Assembly (NCBI GenBank): GCA_900472675.1
Contig: UCJA01000010.1
Location: forward strand, 310,001 to 374,000
Direction: 5' to 3'
Length of the DNA stretch: 64,000 bases
Source of the DNA: Hyphomicrobiales bacterium
GTDB taxonomy: Bacteria; Pseudomonadota; Alphaproteobacteria; Rhizobiales; Rhizobiaceae
Made by a program: the position numbers and the translations under genes. Of this stretch, positions 43,559 through 51,555 are shown piece by piece; within the stretch, counting starts at the first letter, position 1, and each line of letters opens with the position of its first letter. The notes beneath the pieces were generated by a model. That model searched no databases. It was not told the DNA's origin and was given only the letters and a program-made list of their open reading frames with translations.

Positions 43559-46333
43559 ATGCCAGAGTCTCGCTTCCCGCTGTCCGCGTCCCGTTTCGTC
43601 AGGCTGCTGATGATCGCCATCATCTTCGGGCTTACGCTTGTCGGTAGCGGATTTCCGCTGACCCGCAGCCTGGACAATGCGCTCTTGAACTGGCGGTTTG
43701 CGTCGGCACCGCGCCCCGCCTCGGGCAGCGTGGTCTATCTGGCGATCGACAAACAGACACTCGACTATGTCGGCACGTGGCCGTGGCCCCGCAGCCGCTA
43801 TGCGGACCTGCTCGACACGCTGTCGACGATGGATGTCGGCGATATTTTTCTGGACGTGGATTTCAGCACCCCTTCTGTCCCAAGCGAAGACGCGCGATTG
43901 TGCGAAGCCTTGGTTGCCGCGGGCGGCGGTGTCATTCTTCCGGTGTTCAGGCAGCACTTCTCGGCCGGTGCGCAGGATCAGACGGTCGTGACGCAGCCGA
44001 TCGCTTCCTTCGCCGACAATGCCTGGCTGGCCTTCGCGAATGTCTCCCTCGATGTCGACGGCACAATTCGACGCTTCGAGCTGGGTGACATGCTGGACGG
44101 GCATCTGACGCAGTCCATTGCAGGTCTCCTCGGAAAAGGCGAGTCGGCTTACGGCACCCGCCTGATCGACTACTCCATTGCACCATCCACCATCCCCACC
44201 ATTTCGCTGGCAGACGTGCTCAAGCCTGGTTTCGATGGCGCCAGGCTGAAAGGCCGGTCGATCGTGATCGGCGCCTACGCGACCGAGCTCAAGGACATCT
44301 TTCCGGTTCCCCTCTACGGCCAGCTGCCGGGACCACTGCTTCACATCCTGGCGGCAGAAACCATGCTGCAGCAACGTCTTTTGAAGGAAAGCAATCAGCT
44401 GCCCTTGGAGCTTGTGCTGGCAGCGGCAGTCGTTGCGGCAGCGCTCGCCTTGAGGGCAGCGCGCACGGCCATTCCCTTAGGTCTGGCGTTAGGCCTGCTT
44501 ATTGCCGGAGAGGCCGTCGCCTATTGGCTCCAGCGAGACTACGGCGTTATCATCCGTACGGCGAGCAGCTGGAACATCGTATTCCTGGGCATGGTGCTGA
44601 CCCTGACGGAAAAGGTCGATTTCAGCCGCGTTGTCGCAGAAGTGGCGAATGCGGAGCAGCGCAATATCCGCCGCCTTCTTCGCAAGATCGTCACGGACAG
44701 TACGGACGCCGTCCTGGCGTTCGACCACCGCCTGGTGATTTTCGAGGAGAGCTCGTCCGCCGCTTCCATGCTGGGTGCCGGTGGCGCCAGCTACCGGGGG
44801 CGACCCTTGGCCATGGCCACACCGCCTGCTTTGCATGACCTCGTGCTGAAGCTCGCTGCCGACCACGAGAGAGAGCCGAACGAGGTTCAGAGTGCAGCGC
44901 AAGGATTTTCCATCATCCTCGACGGCTCGGCCAAGCACCTTGAAGCCACGATCACCATATCGCCGATTGAACGTCCTGACGAAGGCTTGAAGAGGCGCGC
45001 CGCCCCCTTCGTCGGCAGCATGATCATCAGGGACATGACGGCGCGTCAGCTCTACGAGGAGCGGCTTCACTATCTGTCGTATCACGATGACCTGACCGGG
45101 CTGATGAACCGCCGGGCCTTTGCCGACCATCTGGCCGGGACCAGGCAGCCCGTTCATGTGGCTGCGATCGCGCTCCATCGCTTCAGCGTTCTCAACGCGA
45201 CGATGGGACGCGACGTGGGTGATGCCGTGCTGCGGGCCGTGGCGGACCGCCTGCGTGGCGACAGCCGCATCCTCGCAGTCAGCCGTCTTGGCGCCGACGT
45301 CTTTGCTGTTGCCGTGCCGAGTTCCGCTTTCTCCGGTGAGGAGGCTTGTGCCCAGGCCGTCGTCGGTGTCTTCGATGCTCCGCTCGAACAGTTCGCCGGG
45401 CACACGCATCTGAGCGTGCGGGTCGGCATCTGCTCCGTTGCGGGCGACGGCCAAAGCCACTCGTGGATCGAGAATGCCGAACAGGCCCTCGATACGGCAA
45501 AGGAGATCGCCGGCAGCGGATGGCGCGCCTATGAGCCGGCTTCCGCGCAGCGCCAGCAGACATCTCGCCAGATCGAATACGCCATGCGCGACAGCCTGCA
45601 GCGAGGCGAGTTCTTTCTGTTGTACCAGCCCCAGGTGGATCTGCGCAGTGGTGCGGTGACAGGGGCGGAAGCCCTGCTGCGGTGGCAGCATCCGGATCTC
45701 GGCGCTATTTCGCCGGCCGCTTTCGTGCCGGTGGCGGAAGCGAGCGGCTTCATATGCGACCTTGGTCGCTGGGCTCTGGCTGAGGCCTGCCGCGAAGCCG
45801 CCAACTGGCCGGAAGGCCTCGGCGTTGCAGTCAATGTGGCACCCATCCAACTGATCCGCACGGATCTGGTTTCTGACGTCAAACAGGCGCTTGCGACCTC
45901 CGGGCTTGCCGCCAGCCGCCTGACCCTGGAACTGACCGAGTCGGCCTTCGTCGATCACAGCGCATCGGTGATCGCGAGGATGGCTGAACTTCGCAGCCTC
46001 GGCATCAAGATCGCCCTGGACGACTTTGGAACCGGCTATTCGTCGCTGAGCTACATGTCCGGGTTTCCGCTGGACAAGCTGAAGATCGACCAGTCCTTCG
46101 TGCGCAAGATGACCAGGGACAAGCAAAGCCTGGCCATTGTGCAGACCGTGAGGGCCCTTGCAGGAGGCCTCGATCTGGAGGTGGTGGCGGAAGGCATCGA
46201 AGGCGAGACTGAATGGACGCTGCTGAACGCCATGGGGTGCGAGTGTGGTCAGGGCTACTTCTTTGGAAAACCGCAGACGTCTGCCGAGCTTCTGTCCCTG
46301 CTACAAGGGCCCCCATGGATCGCCGCAGCATAG
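43559..46333 (+). CDS. CHASE2 receptor with degenerate GGDEF and intact EAL domain
   Basis: A 924-residue membrane protein with an N-terminal helix (~12-32), a periplasmic CHASE2 domain (~35-265; LDNALLNWRFA, TWPWPRSRYADLLDTL), three transmembrane helices (~275-355), a PAS-like segment, a GGDEF-like domain (~495-650) and an EAL domain (~675-915). The GGDEF signature is replaced by GADVF (578-582), so cyclase activity is unlikely. The EAL domain has EAL (704-706), NVAPIQL, LELTES, DDFGTGYSS, KIDQSF and AEGIE, so phosphodiesterase activity is likely. ATG 43559 has AGGA nearby; GTG 43544 is an alternative. It probably lowers cyclic-di-GMP in response to an envelope signal relayed with the divergent FecR protein. 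Confidence 0.9.
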   Translation: MPESRFPLSASRFVRLLMIAIIFGLTLVGSGFPLTRSLDNALLNWRFASAPRPASGSVVYLAIDKQTLDYVGTWPWPRSRYADLLDTLSTMDVGDIFLDVDFSTPSVPSEDARLCEALVAAGGGVILPVFRQHFSAGAQDQTVVTQPIASFADNAWLAFANVSLDVDGTIRRFELGDMLDGHLTQSIAGLLGKGESAYGTRLIDYSIAPSTIPTISLADVLKPGFDGARLKGRSIVIGAYATELKDIFPVPLYGQLPGPLLHILAAETMLQQRLLKESNQLPLELVLAAAVVAAALALRAARTAIPLGLALGLLIAGEAVAYWLQRDYGVIIRTASSWNIVFLGMVLTLTEKVDFSRVVAEVANAEQRNIRRLLRKIVTDSTDAVLAFDHRLVIFEESSSAASMLGAGGASYRGRPLAMATPPALHDLVLKLAADHEREPNEVQSAAQGFSIILDGSAKHLEATITISPIERPDEGLKRRAAPFVGSMIIRDMTARQLYEERLHYLSYHDDLTGLMNRRAFADHLAGTRQPVHVAAIALHRFSVLNATMGRDVGDAVLRAVADRLRGDSRILAVSRLGADVFAVAVPSSAFSGEEACAQAVVGVFDAPLEQFAGHTHLSVRVGICSVAGDGQSHSWIENAEQALDTAKEIAGSGWRAYEPASAQRQQTSRQIEYAMRDSLQRGEFFLLYQPQVDLRSGAVTGAEALLRWQHPDLGAISPAAFVPVAEASGFICDLGRWALAEACREAANWPEGLGVAVNVAPIQLIRTDLVSDVKQALATSGLAASRLTLELTESAFVDHSASVIARMAELRSLGIKIALDDFGTGYSSLSYMSGFPLDKLKIDQSFVRKMTRDKQSLAIVQTVRALAGGLDLEVVAEGIEGETEWTLLNAMGCECGQGYFFGKPQTSAELLSLLQGPPWIAAA

Positions 46334-46382
46334 GCCTTTGCGGTCGAAGTTTGGTGAAACCGAGCGTGTGAAGAGCCTCGCA

Positions 46383-47126
46383 TTAAAGCAAGGTCTTCTG
46401 TGCCGGTTCCGGCCCGACAGCCTGCGGCTGCTCCCCGCGCAGTGAAAGCTCCGTCTGAGCGCTGAAGCGCACATCCACGTCCCGGTCCCGCGCAAGCTCC
46501 TGGAGGGCCTCTTCGCTGAGGCGATCCCAACTCTTGCCCCGGTCCGCTCCCGATGGCACGCGGGGCAGGAGACCGGGCTCGCTGCTCCAGGCCAGAAGTT
46601 GCTCAATCGAGACCATGTTCAGCATGTCACGCAGATGGTGGGCGGTGACGTAGGCATCCGGCATGGCACGATGGGCTGGCAGTCCGACCGAATGCACCAG
46701 GCCTTCCGGCATGCGCTGGTATCGCAGCATCTGGTTGGAGAAACGCGGCAATTCGGGCCAGAGCCGAAGTGCGCATTTCCATGTGCAGATCCAGGGCGTG
46801 CCGCCGGTAAAACGAGGTGTGCAGTACCTCTGCTCGAACGCCGCCCGGTGGGCTGCAAGTGCATGAACCCCTCGGGCCGGCCGCAGAACGCTCGACGCGA
46901 TCTCTTTCCAGAACGGCGCATCTGCCACCTCGGCATCGAGGATATGATGCACCGCGATGGTATCGGTCGACATGGGGCGACCGGGATTGACGAAATGCGC
47001 GCCGCGCTCCTCCGTCACCCGCCAGATCCCGTCATCGCCGCGTTCGACATCCTGCCACCCGATCTCGCAAACATCGTTCGGCCCGTTGCCGCCGGTCTCG
47101 AGATCGATAACGCGAACCCTGGACAT
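46383..47126 (-). CDS. DEDD-type 3'-5' exonuclease domain protein
   Basis: A 247-residue protein with an RNase T/DnaQ-like fold. ExoI is VIDLETGG (Asp and Glu), ExoII lies around ALAAHRAAFEQ (an AHNAxFD variant with Glu in place of Asp), and the last segment holds HRAMPDAYVTAHHL (the Asp of ExoIII). The C-terminal ~70 residues lack a recognised domain. ATG 47126 is used, with GGATAGG upstream. It lies 46 bases downstream of dinB in the same direction, suggesting a shared role in DNA repair or tolerance. Confidence 0.8.
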   Translation of the reverse strand: MSRVRVIDLETGGNGPNDVCEIGWQDVERGDDGIWRVTEERGAHFVNPGRPMSTDTIAVHHILDAEVADAPFWKEIASSVLRPARGVHALAAHRAAFEQRYCTPRFTGGTPWICTWKCALRLWPELPRFSNQMLRYQRMPEGLVHSVGLPAHRAMPDAYVTAHHLRDMLNMVSIEQLLAWSSEPGLLPRVPSGADRGKSWDRLSEEALQELARDRDVDVRFSAQTELSLRGEQPQAVGPEPAQKTLL

Positions 47127-47172
47127 GGACCTATCCGAAATATCGATCTCATTCTCCTTTACCGTCGAAAAC

Positions 47173-48261
47173 TCAGAAATCGAGATCGAGCTGTGGTGGT
47201 TCCGTACCCGTGTCACCCTGGTCTCTGGTCAGCGACGAAAGCGTGACCCCGAGCAGTCGAACAGAGCGCTTGAACGGAAAGACGCTTGCCAGAAGGGTGG
47301 ACGCGGATTCCACGATGTCCGCTCCGCTTGCCGCAGGAAACACGCCGGTCCTGCTGCGCGTTGCCTGGGTGAAATCCGAATATTTGATTTTGACGGTCAC
47401 CGTCTTGCCGCTGATCCCTTGGGCCTCGCAGTAGCGCCAGACCTTGTCCGCCAGAGGCCTGAGCTCCGCTGTCGCACTCTCGAGATCGTCTAGGTCTTCC
47501 GCGAAGGTGTCTTCGGCGCCGACGGATTTGCGAACCCGATCGGGGCGGACCTGACGTTCGTCCACGCCGCGTGCAATGCCGTAGAAATAGGGCCCCGACT
47601 TGCCGAAATGGGCGGACAGGAATTCCAGCGATTTCGATTTCAGGTCCAGGCCGGTCTCGATCCCGCATCTGCGCATCCGCTCGGCCGTGGCAGGGCCGAC
47701 ACCGTGGAATTTCTTGACGGGGAGGGATTCCACAAACCCAGGACCGTTCTTCGGCGTGATCACCGCCTGGCCATTCGGCTTGTTGAGATCGCTCGCCATC
47801 TTGGCCAGGAATTTGTTGTAGGAAATTCCGGCCGATGCATTGAGCCCGGTCACGTCCTTGATCTTCGCCCGGATTTCCAGCGCGATCTCGGTCGCGACCT
47901 CCATGCCCTTCAGGTTTTCCGTGACGTCGAGATAGGCCTCATCCAGCGACAGGGGCTCGATCAGGGGCGTGTACTCCGCAAAGATCTCCCTGATCTGCTG
48001 CGAGACCGCCTTATAGACCTCGAAGCGTGGCGGCACGAAGATCAGGTCCGGACATTTGCGCTTGGCGGTCACCGAGGGCATGGCGGAATGGACGCCGAAC
48101 TTTCGCGCTTCATAGCTGGCAGCAGCCACCACGCCCCGGGCTGCGGATCCGCCGACCGCGAGCGGCATGCCACGCAGCTCCGGATTGTCGCGTTGTTCCA
48201 CCGATGCGTAAAACGCGTCCATGTCCACGTGGATGATCTTGCGGGAAAGCGATGCAGTCAT
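47173..48261 (-). CDS. dinB: DNA polymerase IV (Y family)
   Basis: A 362-residue translesion polymerase. The palm carries IIHVDMDAFYASVEQRDNP and the second catalytic motif PLSLDEAYLDVT. The HhH region is KKFHGVGPATAERMRRCGIE, and the little-finger domain contains SVGAEDTFAEDLDDLE. The protein ends in QLDLDF, a typical sliding-clamp-binding peptide. ATG 48261 matches the usual N-terminus. No alphaproteobacterial LexA box (GTTC-N7-GTTC) was seen just upstream. Confidence 0.96.
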   Translation of the reverse strand: MTASLSRKIIHVDMDAFYASVEQRDNPELRGMPLAVGGSAARGVVAAASYEARKFGVHSAMPSVTAKRKCPDLIFVPPRFEVYKAVSQQIREIFAEYTPLIEPLSLDEAYLDVTENLKGMEVATEIALEIRAKIKDVTGLNASAGISYNKFLAKMASDLNKPNGQAVITPKNGPGFVESLPVKKFHGVGPATAERMRRCGIETGLDLKSKSLEFLSAHFGKSGPYFYGIARGVDERQVRPDRVRKSVGAEDTFAEDLDDLESATAELRPLADKVWRYCEAQGISGKTVTVKIKYSDFTQATRSRTGVFPAASGADIVESASTLLASVFPFKRSVRLLGVTLSSLTRDQGDTGTEPPQLDLDF

Positions 48262-48384
48262 GATGCTCAAGGTGGAACGCGGGTCAGTGGAAGTCCGAGG
48301 AAACAAAAAGAGAACATAGCAGTGTCCCTCGCGAATTCCAACTGGCAGGTCGCGATCTTCTTTTGCGTCCGGGTCGACGATTCT

Positions 48385-50061
48385 TCAGCGAGCGGCGCTC
48401 GCAAAGCTCAGCGCTTCGTGGATCTGCGAGACCACCGCGGCACCTTCACCGACGGCAGCGGCGACCCGCTTGGTCGACCCGGCGCGGACATCGCCGATCG
48501 CAAAGACATTCGGCAGGCTGGTTTCCAGGGGCAGGGGAGTGCGGGCAAACCCGGGAGCCGTGTCGAAGCCTCGGCCCGTCACGATAAAGCCCTTGGCATC
48601 GATGTGGACGCGGTCGCTGATCCAGCCGGTGTTGGGATCGGCGCCGATGAAGAGGAACAGGTGGTGAAGGGGCAGATGCCGCTGGCTGCCGTCAACCCGA
48701 TTGCGCAAGGTTGCGGAGGAAAGACCGATCGCCGGATCGCCGTCGATCGCGTCCACTTCGCAGTGCATGTGAAGCTCGACGTTGGGCAGAGCCTTAATGC
48801 GGTCGATCAGGTATTGAGACATGGTCTCCTCCAGCGCCCGGCGGACCACCAGATGCAGGGTCCGCACCTGGGGCGCCAGGAACACGATGGCCTGGCCCGC
48901 AGAATTGCCGCCGCCGACCAGAGCCACCTCTTCGCCGGCGCAGAGCTTAGCCTCGATCGGTGTGGCCCAGTAGGAAACCCCATTGCCTTCGAAGGCCGAG
49001 ATATTGGCGATGTCCGGCCGCCGGTAGCGGGCGCCGGATGCAATCACCATGCTGCGCGCCAGTACTGTCTCTCCGCCGGAAAGGGCGAGGCCGAGGGCGC
49101 CGCCTTCGTCCTTCGGCGGGATCAGGCCGCTGACTTCGACCGGCAGCACCAGTTCCGCGCCGAATTTCAGCGCCTGGTTATAGGCGCGGCCTGCCAGGGC
49201 CTGGCCGGAGATGCCGGTCGGAAACCCGAGATAGTTTTCGATGCGTGTGGAGGCGCCGGCCTGGCCGCCGACGGACCGCTCGTCGATGACGATGACGTCG
49301 AGGCCCTCCGATGCCGCATAGACCGCCGTCGCCAGGCCAGCGGGGCCGGCGCCGACGACAGCGACATCATAGAGCTTTCCGGGGATGAGCTGCGGCGTCA
49401 TGCCGAGGCAGGCTGCGGCCTCCGCGTCTGTCGGCTTTTTCAGTACCGTACCGTTGGGGCAGACCATCAGCGGCAGGTCGCCTGCCTGGATCCCGAGCCG
49501 TTCGATCAGCGCCCGGCCCTCGCCCTCGGCGGCAGCATCGAGCACGATATAGGGAAAGGCACTGCGGGCGAGAAATCCCTGCAGACGCGAGAGCGCGGCA
49601 TTGCCGGGGGTTCCGATCAGAACCGAACCCGCGCCGGCATCGATCAGCCCGACGCGGCGAAGGATGAAGGATCGCATGATGATCTCGCCGACATCGGCGG
49701 AGCCGATGACCAGCGCCCGCAGATGGGCAGCATCGAAAGCAACGGCCGTACAGCCCGCTGCTCCGGCACGGGCGCCGGCGAGCGTCGGGCGTCCTGACAG
49801 CTGGTTGACCTCGCCCGACAGCTGTCCGACACCATGGGTGGTGATCGGTGCCTCGTGGGAAAGACCTTCATGGCGAAAGACGTCCATGGATCCTTCCAGC
49901 ACCAGCCAGGCGGGCGCTGCGTGCTCACCCACCTTGTAGACGACGTCACCGGGTTCGAAACGCCTCGGTTCACCGCTTGCAAAGCGTTTGGCCGTTTCGA
50001 CCTGATGCGGGTTGAGCACCGGAAACATCTGGTGCTGACGTGCGCTGAGATCTGCCATCAT
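48385..50061 (-). CDS. Thioredoxin-reductase-like flavoprotein with N-terminal cyclic-nucleotide-binding domain
   Basis: A 558-residue fusion. Residues ~10-130 form a cNMP-binding-type beta-roll (FEPGDVVYKVGEHAAPAWLVLEGSMDVF, LSGEVNQLSGRPTLAGARA); its phosphate cassette is only partly conserved. Residues ~135-225 are thioredoxin-like without CxxC. Residues ~235-545 form a two-dinucleotide fold with VVGAGPAGLATAVYAAS, VGGGNSAGQAIVFLA and AIGDVRAG. The redox CxxC of thioredoxin reductase is replaced (SYWATPIEAKLC), so it cannot reduce thioredoxin by the normal route. GGGGGAAAC precedes ATG 50061. It is followed in the direction of transcription by dinB and preceded by a UBP zinc-finger gene, a pairing that suggests joint function. 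Confidence 0.88.
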   Translation of the reverse strand: MMADLSARQHQMFPVLNPHQVETAKRFASGEPRRFEPGDVVYKVGEHAAPAWLVLEGSMDVFRHEGLSHEAPITTHGVGQLSGEVNQLSGRPTLAGARAGAAGCTAVAFDAAHLRALVIGSADVGEIIMRSFILRRVGLIDAGAGSVLIGTPGNAALSRLQGFLARSAFPYIVLDAAAEGEGRALIERLGIQAGDLPLMVCPNGTVLKKPTDAEAAACLGMTPQLIPGKLYDVAVVGAGPAGLATAVYAASEGLDVIVIDERSVGGQAGASTRIENYLGFPTGISGQALAGRAYNQALKFGAELVLPVEVSGLIPPKDEGGALGLALSGGETVLARSMVIASGARYRRPDIANISAFEGNGVSYWATPIEAKLCAGEEVALVGGGNSAGQAIVFLAPQVRTLHLVVRRALEETMSQYLIDRIKALPNVELHMHCEVDAIDGDPAIGLSSATLRNRVDGSQRHLPLHHLFLFIGADPNTGWISDRVHIDAKGFIVTGRGFDTAPGFARTPLPLETSLPNVFAIGDVRAGSTKRVAAAVGEGAAVVSQIHEALSFASAAR

Positions 50062-50117
50062 GTTTCCCCCGGCTTGTTGAACCAAGCTGTTTTGCCATTC
50101 GGCGCGATATTGCGGTG

Positions 50118-50423
50118 TCAGTAAAACCGCGGGATCGGCCCGCGCTGTGGCGTCTGGTCAGGCAACTCCACCATGATTTCGTCCACATAGCACCAGCCCC
50201 AGCCTTCCGGCGGGTCATAGCCCTCGATGATCGGATGCCGGGTGGCATGGAAATGCGCGGTGGCGTGGCGGCCGGGCGACTGGTCGCAGCAGCCGACATG
50301 ACCGCATTCGCGACAGAGCCGCAGGTGAAGCCAGACCTGTCCGGTCTTGAGGCATTCCTTGCAGCCGAGCGTCATCGGCTTGACCGACCGGATCGTCGAT
50401 GAATGGGAGCATTGGTGAGACAT
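50118..50423 (-). CDS. UBP-type zinc finger protein
   Basis: A 101-residue protein dominated by a zf-UBP domain: CKECLKTGQVWLHLRLCRECGHVGCCDQSPGRHATAHFHATRHPII provides the expected Cys/His ligands. In eukaryotes this fold binds ubiquitin C-termini; bacterial versions have no established ligand. ATG 50423 has AGGAG 8 bases upstream. It lies 56 bases upstream of the flavoprotein gene and is likely cotranscribed with it. Confidence 0.9.
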   Translation of the reverse strand: MSHQCSHSSTIRSVKPMTLGCKECLKTGQVWLHLRLCRECGHVGCCDQSPGRHATAHFHATRHPIIEGYDPPEGWGWCYVDEIMVELPDQTPQRGPIPRFY

Positions 50424-50453
50424 CAGTTCCACTCCTGGACAAGCTGGCGAGTT

Positions 50454-50825
50454 TTATGGCTCCAGCGCTTCTTCAAGACACAGCACAAGCTGGTTGAAAT
50501 CGACCGGCTTGCCGAGAAAGGCGAAGGCGCCGCCGTCCAGAGCCGCGGCTCTGGTTCGTTCGTCGTGGTAGGACGTCATGAAGATCATCGGCGGCTTGGG
50601 AGCCGCTTCCGCGTTCAGGACGGCCTGCAGTTCGATCCCGGTCAGGCCGGGCATCTTGACGTCGACCAGCATGCAGTCGATCGCAAGTCGATCGTCGTCG
50701 GCAAGGAAAGCCTCTGCGGAGGAGAACAGCCGGCTCTTGTAGCCGCAGGACAAAACGAGGTCGTCAAGGGCTTCACGGATCGACTGATCGTCGTCAACGA
50801 TGGCTATGACGGGTAACTTGGACAC
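50454..50825 (-). CDS. Single-domain response regulator (receiver only)
   Basis: A 123-residue receiver with acidic pocket IVDDDQS, phospho-acceptor Asp55 in CMLVDVKMPG, switch Thr in IFMTSYHD and Lys in LGKPVDF. There is no output domain, so it may act as a phosphate sink or a protein-protein switch. GTG start at 50825. It lies between the FixJ-like regulator and the zinc-finger gene in the same orientation, 30 bases from the latter. Confidence 0.92.
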   Translation of the reverse strand: MSKLPVIAIVDDDQSIREALDDLVLSCGYKSRLFSSAEAFLADDDRLAIDCMLVDVKMPGLTGIELQAVLNAEAAPKPPMIFMTSYHDERTRAAALDGGAFAFLGKPVDFNQLVLCLEEALEP

Positions 50826-50916
50826 TGTGCTTGGGCCTTGCCTTGTGAATTCAACTGACCCTTATATGCGCCTCCGGCGCGCAGCATTGCACCATACAAG
50901 AGTCTAGGTTTTCGAA

Positions 50917-51555
50917 TTAGAGGCCGAGCAGCTCGGCCTTGCGCACCAGCTCGGCAACGGAGCGCACTTCCATCTTGCGCATGACATTGCCGCGATGCAA
51001 CTTCACCGTGATCTCGCTGATGCCGAGCTGGAAGGCGATCTGCTTGTTCATCAAGCCCTGCACGACAGCCGCCATGACTTCCTGTTCGCGGCGCGTCAGC
51101 GTCTTGGCAAGTTCGGTGACGGCGCCATTGGCCGCCGACTGCTGGCGGATTTGACGGTCTTTCTGGAAGGCGACCGACACCGCGTCGAGAATATCCTGGT
51201 CCCGAAACGGCTTGGCCAGAAAGTCGACGGCGCCGGCCTTCATCGCGCGGACCGACATGGGGATATCGCCGTGCCCGGTCATGAAGATGATCGGCATGCG
51301 GTTGCCGAGCGATTCCAGGTGGATCTGGAAATCAAGGCCGTTTGCGCCGGGCAGGCGAACATCGAGAAGAATGCAGCCGGCCCGGCCAAGATCGGCCGTG
51401 TCCAGAAAGTGCTGGGCGCCTTCAAAGGATTTTGCTTCCGTGCGGATCGACAGGAAGAGGTCGACCAGCGCTTCGCGGATCGAAGGATCGTCATCGACGA
51501 TGTAGACGACAGGCGTGTCTGTCGTGGCTTTTGCCGGCTTGCGTGCATCAGTCAT
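50917..51555 (-). CDS. FixJ-type two-component response regulator
   Basis: A 212-residue regulator: receiver domain (~15-130; IVDDDPSIREALVDLF, phospho-Asp65 in CILLDVRLPG, FLAKPFRD) and a LuxR-type helix-turn-helix (~145-207; LTRREQEVMAAVVQGLMNKQIAFQLGISEITVKLHRGNVMRKM). Its start lies eight bases inside the end of the histidine kinase gene, so the two form a translationally coupled pair. Targets unknown; the palindrome at 53185 in front of the kinase is a candidate site. Confidence 0.95.
   Translation of the reverse strand: MTDARKPAKATTDTPVVYIVDDDPSIREALVDLFLSIRTEAKSFEGAQHFLDTADLGRAGCILLDVRLPGANGLDFQIHLESLGNRMPIIFMTGHGDIPMSVRAMKAGAVDFLAKPFRDQDILDAVSVAFQKDRQIRQQSAANGAVTELAKTLTRREQEVMAAVVQGLMNKQIAFQLGISEITVKLHRGNVMRKMEVRSVAELVRKAELLGL

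Noticed and set aside
48262..48384. LexA box upstream of dinB
   Set aside because: No GTTC-N7-GTTC (or complement) spacing found; the nearest GAAC words are wrongly spaced.
47608..49797. 729-codon open frame antisense to dinB and the flavoprotein gene
   Set aside because: Runs across two well-defined genes and their gap; amino-acid content is that of a shadow frame.
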